Source of the DNA: CAZTAK01 sp964611585
GTDB taxonomy: Bacteria > Pseudomonadota > Alphaproteobacteria > SHVP01
DNA: 53,872 bases
Assembly: GCA_964611585.1 (NCBI GenBank)
Contig: CAZTAK010000013.1
Coordinates: 1-53,872 of the forward strand
Reading direction: 5' to 3'
Below the pieces are notes generated by a model. That model saw only the letters and a list, made by a program, of their open reading frames with translations, searched no databases and was not told the DNA's origin. Each line of letters begins with the position of its first letter. Position 1 is the first letter of the stretch. Of the stretch, positions 24,982 to 31,993 are shown one piece after another. The position numbers were made by a program, and so were the translations under genes.

Positions 24982-26460
24982 CTAGCCCCAACGCCCCGCC
25001 GCCGCCGGTAGACCGTAGTCCTTTTCCCAATTGGCCAGGACCTGGGTCTGAACGGCATCGGGGAAGGAGGTACGGAACGAAGATCGGCGCGGCACATCGG
25101 TGTTCGCGCCCCAATTTTGCGGGGTGGTGGCGTCGAAAGTGATGGCGGCGCCGCGCGCGTGCATTTTGTCATGGAGATCGAGAAACGGCACCAGTGGATG
25201 TCCCGGCGCGAGGCCGAAGATTTGAAGGCCGTTGGCGGGATGGGTTTTGGACATGGCGGCGTGTAGCGCCTCAGGCAGATTGGTCGCCTCGACGTCGTTT
25301 TCAACCACCATCACGTATTGAAACCGGACCCCGAGCTTGGTGCCGCGGATAACGCTGACCACCCGGTCGGCAATGCCCGTGTGACCTTTTTCGACCGTCA
25401 CGATCAGCAGCGAGAATTTGAGGCCAGGCGGCGAATAGGCGTTGATCACCGGCAGTCCTGCCTCTTCCAGTTCGCGTTTGGCGGCGGTGGTATTGGAGAA
25501 TACGCCGTAGAGAATTTCGCACTCGTCGAGGTCGGTGCCGGCGCAACTGATCGGCATGATGGGGTTGTCGCGGTAGGTCACGCAATCGACCCGGAACACG
25601 GGCCTGGGCATGCGCGGGCTGGCGCGGTAGCCGGTGGCCTCGCCGAAGGGGCCTTCGTCCCAGCGCTCGTGGGGCCGGACATGGCCCTCAATAACGATTT
25701 CAGCGGTCGCCGGAACCAGCAAATCATTTGTTTCGCAGCGCACCAGATGCAGCGGCTCGCGCCGCAAACCGCCCGCCACCTCGGCTTCGCTGACGCCCGC
25801 CGGCGGGTTCATCGACCCCACCATCGCCGCGGTCGGGCAGCCGCCGAAAAAGATGGCAAAAGGCATCGGGTTATTCCGCGCTTCGTAGCGCTGGTAGTAG
25901 ATCATGCCGATATGCTGGTGCGGGTTGACGATGCCGCCCATGGTCGCCTTCTTGTGGATCATGTGGCGATAGACGCCCCAGTTGACCCAGTCGCTGTCCG
26001 GGTCCTTGGTGGCCGTCACCCCGAAGGTGTCGATGTAGCGCCCGCCGTCGCCCTCGTGCAGGTACGGGGCGGGGAATTTGAACAGATTAACATCCTTGCC
26101 ATGCAGGATGTTCTGCTTGCAGGGGCCGGACTTGACCTCCATCGGCCGGATCGGATGGGCCATGCGGTTCATGAACTCATCCATCAGCTGTTCGTAGGTG
26201 GCTGACGGGTCCAATTGCAGGCCAATGGCGATGCGCGCGAAATCACTCTGCCAGCCCTTGCTCATGGGCGAGCCCAGAATCGTGGCGCCGTAGTCGACGC
26301 CGCGGATGTTGGTCATATGGGCCATCGGCGCGCCGATCTCGCAGATGCGGCGGCTGATCGCCCCGGCCTCGAGGTTCCAGTCGATTTCGCGGTCGATGGT
26401 CACCATTTCGCCCGCATTGTCGCAGGCTTCCATGTATTCGCGCAGGTCGTAGAACGCCAT
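24982..26460 (-). CDS. UbiD-family (de)carboxylase, catalytic residues intact
   Basis: 492 residues, standard UbiD length. All three residues of the prenyl-FMN active site are visible: Arg165 in WGVYRHM, and Glu269 and Glu274 in the EGPFGEATGY motif. Candidate metal ligands Asn160, His181/His183 and Glu235 are also present. UbiD enzymes decarboxylate or carboxylate aromatic and alpha,beta-unsaturated acids by a 1,3-dipolar or quinoid mechanism. In this operon it pairs with a degenerate paralogue of equal length, as in two-UbiD carboxylases such as phenylphosphate carboxylase. The substrate is not predictable from sequence alone. Confidence 0.93.
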   Translation of the reverse strand: MAFYDLREYMEACDNAGEMVTIDREIDWNLEAGAISRRICEIGAPMAHMTNIRGVDYGATILGSPMSKGWQSDFARIAIGLQLDPSATYEQLMDEFMNRMAHPIRPMEVKSGPCKQNILHGKDVNLFKFPAPYLHEGDGGRYIDTFGVTATKDPDSDWVNWGVYRHMIHKKATMGGIVNPHQHIGMIYYQRYEARNNPMPFAIFFGGCPTAAMVGSMNPPAGVSEAEVAGGLRREPLHLVRCETNDLLVPATAEIVIEGHVRPHERWDEGPFGEATGYRASPRMPRPVFRVDCVTYRDNPIMPISCAGTDLDECEILYGVFSNTTAAKRELEEAGLPVINAYSPPGLKFSLLIVTVEKGHTGIADRVVSVIRGTKLGVRFQYVMVVENDVEATNLPEALHAAMSKTHPANGLQIFGLAPGHPLVPFLDLHDKMHARGAAITFDATTPQNWGANTDVPRRSSFRTSFPDAVQTQVLANWEKDYGLPAAAGRWG

Positions 26461-26500
26461 CGGATCCCCTAAAGCACTGATCGTGAACCGTTAAACCCGG

Positions 26501-27979
26501 TCATACCGGACGGTCTGTTTCCTTGGGAAAGCCGAGACCGGTGCTCCAATCTGCCAGCACCTTTTCGCGCAATTCCTTGGGGTAACTGTTTTCGAAATCC
26601 ACCTTGGGCGGGACGGCAATCGAGCGGTCCCAGTCGAGCGGCCAGGTGCAGTCGAAGATCGCCGCCGCACCCTTGCCAAGCGCCCGATCCTCGGCATTGA
26701 GATAGGGCGCGTCTTCGGAAGCCTGGGAATTCTTGATGACCCAGGTATCGCGCTCGGGATGACATTTCGTCACCATGGCATGAAACAGGGCGACCGGACT
26801 GGTGAGGTCGATGTCGTCGTTGCACACCAGAATATAGGGCGTGTACTTGGTGGCCTCGGTATTGCGGATGACGCCGGCAACGGCCTGGGAATACGCCGTG
26901 TAGGGAACCTTGGTGGTGACGGCAACCACGCTGCCGGCCAGCCACGGCGGGGTGAAGACTTCGACCACCGGCGCCCCCTGAGCCTCGAACGCAGCCTTGA
27001 GCTGGGCGTCGGCATCGAGTCCGCGCGCAATGTGCAGGTCGCACGTCGGCGTGCCCCAAGCCGAAAACGGCAGGATCGGGTCCTTGCGGTGGGTGATGGT
27101 CTTGACCTTGAAAACGGTGCCTTCCGTCATGCCGCCGGCGACGTAGCCGAACGTGCCGGGGAAGGGGCCGGTGTCGGCGGTCTTGCCGGGAACGACGACG
27201 CCCTCGAGAATCATTTCCGCGGCGGCCGGAACCAGCAGGTCGCTGAGTTCGCTTTTCACCATTTGCATCGGTTCGCGTTGCAGGCTGCCGGCGATTTCGG
27301 CCTTGGTGGTAGACCCGCGCCGGGTCTGGAATGCAGCGGCCATGGTTGCTGTCGGCACGGTGCCAAGGGCGATCGCGAACGGCATTTCCTTGCCCTCGGA
27401 GGCGTAGCTGTCGTGCCAGATGCCTCCGACCGCGCTGTCCCTGTTGAAATGGCCGGTAAGCGTATTTTTCGAGGACACCATCAGCGGTAGCACGTCCCAC
27501 GCCAGATAACCGCCACCCGGTTCCTGCGCCATTGTGATGGCCCAGGTCGTCAGATAGTTTCCGCCGTCGCCGTCGTGCAGATAGGGCGCTGCCAGGGCGC
27601 CAAGATCGACCGATGCCCCGTCTACCTTGACCTCCTTGCACAACCCGCCATCGACCTGAAGCGGCCGGATCGGCGATTCACGCCGCCGCAGCACTTCTTC
27701 GAGAACGGTGTGGTAGTCCGACTGCGGATCGATTTCGAGGGCGATCGCCACTTTCGACCACAGGCCCTTCATTCCGCGCCCGACCAGCCCGGCGGCCATT
27801 GTCACGCCGTTCGACGCGCCCTTGACATTGGAGAAGTGGACCGCCGGCCCGCCGCGTTCGGCAAGACGCTGTGCAATCGCGCCAGCCTCAAGGTGCGGAT
27901 CGATTTGGTTCGTGACGCGCTGGAACTCTCCCGCTGATTCCAGGGCTCCCATGAACTCGCGCAAATCAAAATAAGCCAT
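26501..27979 (-). CDS. UbiD-family protein lacking the catalytic residues (putative non-catalytic subunit)
   Basis: 492 residues, aligning end to end with the UbiD gene downstream (same DLREFM start and ESPIRP, APYLHDGDGG, MPFAIALG, QREPMQMV blocks). The active-site positions are all changed: Arg becomes Pro165 (WDVLPLM), and EGPFGE becomes TGPFPG, so both glutamates are gone (Thr270, Gly275). Metal-ligand positions Asn and His are also lost (Ala160, Asp/Ala in NRDSAV). The fold and length are conserved and there is no frameshift, so it is probably a structural or regulatory partner of the active UbiD. 40 nt separate the two genes. Confidence 0.9.
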   Translation of the reverse strand: MAYFDLREFMGALESAGEFQRVTNQIDPHLEAGAIAQRLAERGGPAVHFSNVKGASNGVTMAAGLVGRGMKGLWSKVAIALEIDPQSDYHTVLEEVLRRRESPIRPLQVDGGLCKEVKVDGASVDLGALAAPYLHDGDGGNYLTTWAITMAQEPGGGYLAWDVLPLMVSSKNTLTGHFNRDSAVGGIWHDSYASEGKEMPFAIALGTVPTATMAAAFQTRRGSTTKAEIAGSLQREPMQMVKSELSDLLVPAAAEMILEGVVVPGKTADTGPFPGTFGYVAGGMTEGTVFKVKTITHRKDPILPFSAWGTPTCDLHIARGLDADAQLKAAFEAQGAPVVEVFTPPWLAGSVVAVTTKVPYTAYSQAVAGVIRNTEATKYTPYILVCNDDIDLTSPVALFHAMVTKCHPERDTWVIKNSQASEDAPYLNAEDRALGKGAAAIFDCTWPLDWDRSIAVPPKVDFENSYPKELREKVLADWSTGLGFPKETDRPV

Positions 27980-28056
27980 GACGGCCCCTAATGCTTTCGA
28001 TGAAATATGATTGTGACGGAGTGAAGCCGGTCACATACGGCCGCTGGCCGCTGGCG

Positions 28057-28356
28057 TCAAACGTTTTCCCCAGCGCTCTTGCGGAAGTCCGATTCGGGCG
28101 CGATATCGACCGATTCGGGATCGAGTTCCTCAAGGACTTTGATCTTCCAGCCCTCTTCTGAAACGTTTTCCGCGAGATCGCGCAGAACAAGGTCATCGCC
28201 ACCTTCAAGCTCGGTGCCCGGGGGCGCCATCATCGCCTTGACGACCAAGCGCTCGAAAGTGTCGGTATTGCGGACTTCGACGATCACGGCTTCGCCGCCG
28301 TCGATGTGGGCCCTTTTGGAATGAACATATTCCTCTAAAATCTCGAAAGTAGCCAT
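28057..28356 (-). CDS. small UbiD-operon protein, family member 3; first gene of the operon
   Basis: 99 residues; AGGGAGG ribosome site 5 nt before ATG. It is a clear paralogue of the protein at 23139-23564 (EAVIVEVRNTDTFERLVV, PGTELEGGDDL, IKVLEELDPE). Acidic, no cysteine, no membrane segment. It lies 77 nt before the degenerate UbiD gene, and an FNR-like palindrome lies 66-79 nt upstream, so it leads the transcription unit. By size and position it resembles the small gamma subunit of phenylphosphate carboxylase; this is analogy, not demonstrated homology. Confidence 0.82.
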   Translation of the reverse strand: MATFEILEEYVHSKRAHIDGGEAVIVEVRNTDTFERLVVKAMMAPPGTELEGGDDLVLRDLAENVSEEGWKIKVLEELDPESVDIAPESDFRKSAGENV

Positions 28357-28421
28357 TTTAGCCTCCCTGCGGCGCGGTTCCTAACCGAGTTCCAATCCTG
28401 CAACCGCAGTCCGCTGCCGCA

Positions 28422-28435
28422 TTGACCCCTGTCAA
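28422..28435. promoter_or_regulatory. FNR/FixK-like palindrome TTGAC-N4-GTCAA upstream of the UbiD operon
   Basis: TTGACCCCTGTCAA is a perfect palindrome centred about 72 nt before the start of the first operon gene (28356, minus strand). It matches the box at 20983-20996 in layout and distance. It suggests oxygen- or redox-dependent control of the carboxylase operon by a Crp/Fnr-family protein. Confidence 0.55.
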
Positions 28436-28730
28436 GCGCGCAGCCCAGGACAATCCTGCACTGCGTTCCGGACAGGGCGCGAGTTCCGGAATTGGCGCCT
28501 TAGATAGCACCGGCGGAGGCAGCGGGTAAAGGTACCCTGTGTCGCAGGGAGGAGCGGCCGAGCCGGTGCGCCGGTCCGTGCCGCCGGAGCGTCATTCCCG
28601 CGTTGCCGGCCGGCCGGCCGGGCCCCGCTGCCGGGCACTATTCCTGCGTTGCATACCCGCGCACCGGACGCTAGGTTCTGGGCCGTCTCAGCCGGCGATG
28701 CCCAGAAAACATGATCGGCAGCAGGGGGAT
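28436..28730. other. intergenic region without a credible gene
   Basis: About 300 nt between the FNR-like box and the DctQ fragment. Open frames here are Arg/Pro-rich and unlike protein. I see a GC-rich stretch around 28600-28625 (GCCGGCCGGCCGGG) but no clear signal other than promoter space for the rightward genes. Confidence 0.5.
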
Positions 28731-28994
28731 ATGGACCAAAGCGGTATTGGGCGGGCGCTGATTTGGGCGGAAGAGATGCTCGACAAGGCTCTCTACTACG
28801 CCTCGTCGATCCTGCTCATCGTGACCGCGACGTCGGTATTCTACACCGTTGTCATGCGGTACGTGTTCAATTCCGCTCCGCTGTGGGCGAAAGAGGCGCC
28901 GCGCATCTTCTTCATCTGGATGACCTATCTGGCGATCGCCGTGGCGGCGAACAAACGGAATGCGCGCGACGCCGTGCTTCGAACGGAGTGCATC
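28731..28994 (+). pseudogene. truncated DctQ-type TRAP small permease, N-terminal half only
   Basis: ATG 28731 after CAGGGGG starts a protein whose first 80 or so residues match DctQ: a first membrane helix (YYASSILLIVTATSVFY), then VVMRYVFNSAPLWAKEAPRIFFIWMTYLAIAVAANKRNA. Homology stops there, at about 28968. The frame runs on without a stop into an unrelated protein whose own start is at 28995. Two of the four expected helices and any dctM or dctP partner are missing. This is a recombination (or misassembly) remnant, or possibly an in-frame fusion. Confidence 0.7.
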
Positions 28995-29504
28995 ATGGAC
29001 AAACGGGGCAATAAACTCGCCAACGACGATCTCGCCGACATCCGGCCGCACCTCGAACGCGCGCTCGATCTGCACCCTGAGGATGTTGCGCGCATATCGC
29101 CCGAAGCGAAAAAACTGCTGACCATCCGCCGTCGGCTGGGGCACACCTGGCTCGACGACTACGAAGTCGTGGTCGAAGTGCTCAGTAGCGAAACCTGTCC
29201 CTGCGGTGTCGCGCCGGGCCAGGTCGTTGTCTTCGACATGCGTCATTCGATCCAGTACGACAAATCGACCGCACCCCTTTGCATGCACATGCTGTCGCCG
29301 ATCCTGGCCGTGTTCTATATGACCTTCGACCGTGCTGCCGAGGGACTCAACCCGATCAGCGGCATCTGGCAATTCTACGATTGCCTCGACACGGGCGACG
29401 ACGACGGCAAAGGCAAGACCCGTACAAGGGTCTATTTGCGTTCGACCCGTACCGGGAAGGTCATTGACTCGGAAACCATTGGCGAGGAGGGGCCGGGGAC
29501 ATGA
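28995..29504 (+). CDS. uncharacterised protein A of a paralogous pair (TIGR04076-like)
   Basis: 169 residues from ATG 28995, which has CGGAGT 6 nt upstream. The C-terminal 110 residues match the next gene's product: CPCGVAPGQVVVFD / CANLIREGEVFTFD, then KSTAPLCMHML / KSTAGPCLGML, then DCLDTGDDDGKGK / DCYDTGIDHGGTGK. The pattern (cysteine, glycine-loop, second cysteine, third cysteine with Asp) faintly recalls the TIGR04076 family. It is open in frame with the DctQ fragment upstream, so a longer fused product is possible. It overlaps the next gene by 4 nt. Function unknown. Confidence 0.6.
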   Translation: MDKRGNKLANDDLADIRPHLERALDLHPEDVARISPEAKKLLTIRRRLGHTWLDDYEVVVEVLSSETCPCGVAPGQVVVFDMRHSIQYDKSTAPLCMHMLSPILAVFYMTFDRAAEGLNPISGIWQFYDCLDTGDDDGKGKTRTRVYLRSTRTGKVIDSETIGEEGPGT

Positions 29505-29881
29505 ACGATCTTGCCGCCAAACGCGCGCCCAAAGCGCCCGGCTGGGCCGAGCGCTACGAAATCGTCGCCCGCGTGACCTCGGTTATCCATTGCGCCAACT
29601 TGATCCGCGAGGGCGAAGTCTTCACCTTCGATCTCAACGGCATCCTCAAGCCGGAAAAAAGCACCGCGGGGCCTTGCCTCGGGATGCTGGCCCGGATCCA
29701 ACCGGCGTTTCTTTTGGCGGCGGATCGCGCCACGCTGGGCGTCCACCCGATCAGTCCCGGCTGGCGCACCTTTGACTGCTACGATACCGGCATCGACCAC
29801 GGCGGCACCGGCAAGGTGTGCGTGCGCCTGGAACTGCGCGATGCCGAGACCGGTGCCCTGGTCGATGAAAAGGAATTGTGA
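29501..29881 (+). CDS. uncharacterised protein B of a paralogous pair (TIGR04076-like)
   Basis: 126 residues, ATG overlapping the previous stop (ATGA). It shares three conserved cysteine positions with protein A (IHCANL, GPCLGM, FDCYDTG). No signal peptide or membrane segment. Co-translation of two paralogues suggests a heteromeric complex. An ABC-transporter ATPase gene follows after 30 nt. I do not recognise a function. Confidence 0.65.
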   Translation: MNDLAAKRAPKAPGWAERYEIVARVTSVIHCANLIREGEVFTFDLNGILKPEKSTAGPCLGMLARIQPAFLLAADRATLGVHPISPGWRTFDCYDTGIDHGGTGKVCVRLELRDAETGALVDEKEL

Positions 29882-29911
29882 AGCTCTATCGGTTGACGGA
29901 ATCGGGGGTAG

Positions 29912-30853
29912 ATGAAAAGGTCGTGGGTCCAGGGAGGCGGCCCCGCCGGACGCAAAAAAACGAACGGCGGAATGCCGGAAATCAGTGCCGGCGATAACAA
30001 CCTGACGACACGGGTGGCGGGGCGCCAATACCAAATGGCAATTGCGGCGGTTGCGGAACAGGGCCCTCCGGACCCTGTGGAGGAACGGAATTCGCTACTT
30101 GAGGTGCGCGGCGTTGTCGTCACCTTTGGCGGGATCGTTGCCCTTGATCACGTTACATTCGAGGTACCCGACGGGCAGATCGTCGGCCTGATCGGCCCCA
30201 ACGGCGCCGGCAAGACGACGCTGTTCAACTGCCTCAGCCGGCTCTATCAAGTCAATCACGGCGACATCCTGTTTCGCGGCCGCTCCATTCTGGGCGAGAT
30301 GCCTCATGGTATTGCCAATCTTGGCATCGGGCGGACGTTTCAGAATCTGGCGCTGTTCCGCAGCCAGTCCGTGCTCGAGAATGTTCTGGTCGGAGCCCAC
30401 AGCCGCTCGCGCAGCGACTTTCTCAGCGACTCGCTCAGGCTTCCGTGGGTGCGGCGCGAAGACAATGCGGCGCGGGCCGTGGCCGCCGAGATCATTTCCT
30501 TTCTGAAGCTGGACGCGGTTGCCGGCGTGCCGGTGGCGGCGCTGCCGTTCGGTACCCAGAAGCGGGTCGAACTGGCGCGCGCGTTGGCGATGCGGCCGAA
30601 GCTTCTGTTGCTTGACGAACCCGCCAGCGGCCTCAACCACGAGGAAGTCGACGCCCTCGTCAACCTCATCCGGACCATTCGCGACCGCAACCAGCTCAGC
30701 GTTCTGCTGGTCGAACACCATATGAATTTGGTGATGCAAGCCTCGGACAAGGTGGTTGCGCTCGACTGCGGACTCAAGATTGCGGACGGAACGCCGGACG
30801 AGGTCCGCAACGACCCCGAAGTCATCTGCGCCTATCTGGGAACATCCGAGTAA
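29912..30853 (+). CDS. livG: branched-chain-type ABC transporter ATPase (LivG family), first copy
   Basis: 313 residues as read from ATG 29912. The LivG core starts at about residue 60 (LLEVRGVVVTFGGIVALDHV), with Walker A GPNGAGKTT, Q-loop (GRTFQNLALF), a divergent signature region (ALPFGTQKRVELARAL) and Walker B LLLLDEPASG. The 60-residue N-terminal extension is unusual; starts at 29972 or 30035 are possible and would be nearer the family norm. It is followed at once by a truncated livF, and no permease genes adjoin, so it may be an orphan left by rearrangement. Confidence 0.8.
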   Translation: MKRSWVQGGGPAGRKKTNGGMPEISAGDNNLTTRVAGRQYQMAIAAVAEQGPPDPVEERNSLLEVRGVVVTFGGIVALDHVTFEVPDGQIVGLIGPNGAGKTTLFNCLSRLYQVNHGDILFRGRSILGEMPHGIANLGIGRTFQNLALFRSQSVLENVLVGAHSRSRSDFLSDSLRLPWVRREDNAARAVAAEIISFLKLDAVAGVPVAALPFGTQKRVELARALAMRPKLLLLDEPASGLNHEEVDALVNLIRTIRDRNQLSVLLVEHHMNLVMQASDKVVALDCGLKIADGTPDEVRNDPEVICAYLGTSE

Positions 30854-30966
30854 TGGCGGCGATTCTCGAAATCGAAGGCCTTGAAGTCTGGTACGGGCTG
30901 ATCAAGTCGCTGCATGGCATCTCGCTGTCCGACGCCAGCGGCGGAGCCACGACGGTGCTGGGGGCT
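30853..30966 (+). pseudogene. truncated livF (first 38 codons)
   Basis: The ATG shares one base with the livG stop (TAATG), as in normal livG-livF pairs. AAILEIEGLEVWYGLIKSLHG and GATTVLGA are LivF sequence up to the residue just before the Walker A motif (normally GANGAGKTT). The match ends abruptly there and the DNA switches to the tail of a hydrolase. All ATPase motifs are missing, so no functional LivF is made. Confidence 0.75.
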
Positions 30967-31087
30967 GAAGTCGTTCGTACCGCAGGCGCAGATCGAAACC
31001 GTTCCGGATTCCGCGCACCACGTGCCCCTCGACAAGCCGGAAGGCTTGGCAAAGGTGCAAGATTCATTCGTGGCGGGGCTGGGCTGA
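30965..31087 (+). pseudogene. C-terminal remnant of an alpha/beta hydrolase
   Basis: In the frame starting CTG 30965 the DNA encodes about 40 residues ending TGA at 31085-31087. The stretch ETVPDSAHHVPLDKPEGLAK and the following DSFVAGLG match the end of the alpha/beta-hydrolase fold around the catalytic histidine (GxxHxxPL.xPe). No upstream part of the gene is present. It marks a deletion or assembly junction with livF. Confidence 0.6.
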
Positions 31088-31201
31088 AGCCGCAGTCTGT
31101 TCGCTTTCTCCTGTCTTGCTTCGTCCCTTTGCCGCTATCATCCGCACCGTAACGGCGATCCGCCGACGTAGCGGGCGTCATAACAGGGAGTACGGCCAGG
31201 C

Positions 31202-31993
31202 GTGACGGTACAAAGCGAACCCTTGCTGCGGGCCGAGGGGATCGGACTGAGTTTCGGCGGCGTCGCCGCGCTCAAGGATGTTTCACTCGACGTCGCGCCC
31301 GGTGGCATCACCGCGTTGATCGGTCCCAACGGCGCCGGCAAGACAAGCCTGTTCAACGTCGTTTCCGGCTTTCACAAGCCCAACACGGGCAAGCTGACGT
31401 TTGCCGGCCGCGACATCACGACGCTTGCAACGCACAAGCGCGCCGGTCTCGGCATCGCGCGCACGTTCCAAAACATCTCGTTGTTTCCGGGCATGACCGT
31501 GCTCGACAACATCAAGCTCGGTGCGCACACGCATCTCAAGATCGGCGTCCTCGCCGCCGGCGTGTTCTGGGGGCCGGCGCGGCGCGAGGAAGTTGAACTT
31601 CGCGCCGAAATCGAGCGCCAGATCATCGATTTCCTCGAGATCGACCACATTCGCAAGACGCCGGTAGCCATACTGCCTTACGGCCTGCAGAAGCGCGTGG
31701 AACTCGGGCGCGCGCTGGCGATGCGGCCGCGTCTGCTGCTGCTCGACGAACCGGTCGCCGGCATGAACCGCGAGGAAACCGAGGACATGGCCCGCTTCAT
31801 CCTCGACCTGCAGGAAGAATGGGGCGTGACGATCCTGCTGGTCGAGCATGACATGTCCATGGTGATGGACATCTCCAACCACGTCATCGTGCTAAATTTC
31901 GGCGAAAAGATCGCGGAAGGGACGCCCGAGGTCGTGCAGAAGGATGCCGCCGTGATCGAGGCCTATCTCGGCGCCGCGCAGGATGCCGCCTGA
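31202..31993 (+). CDS. livG: branched-chain-type ABC transporter ATPase LivG
   Basis: 263 residues from a GTG start. Walker A GPNGAGKTS (about 41-49), Q-loop ARTFQNISLF, signature region LPYGLQKRVELGRALAM, Walker B LLLLDEPVAG and H-loop VEHDMSMV are all complete. It couples ATP hydrolysis to transport by LivHM. It overlaps livH by one base, and the order livG-H-M-K-F is complete. This copy, not the one at 29912, belongs to a working transporter. Confidence 0.9.
   Translation: MTVQSEPLLRAEGIGLSFGGVAALKDVSLDVAPGGITALIGPNGAGKTSLFNVVSGFHKPNTGKLTFAGRDITTLATHKRAGLGIARTFQNISLFPGMTVLDNIKLGAHTHLKIGVLAAGVFWGPARREEVELRAEIERQIIDFLEIDHIRKTPVAILPYGLQKRVELGRALAMRPRLLLLDEPVAGMNREETEDMARFILDLQEEWGVTILLVEHDMSMVMDISNHVIVLNFGEKIAEGTPEVVQKDAAVIEAYLGAAQDAA

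Noticed and set aside
28012..28035. TGTGAC ... GTCACA inverted repeat between the small-protein and UbiD genes
   Set aside because: The half-sites look Crp-like but the 12-nt spacing is wrong for Crp, and the position inside the operon gives no promoter; kept as noise.
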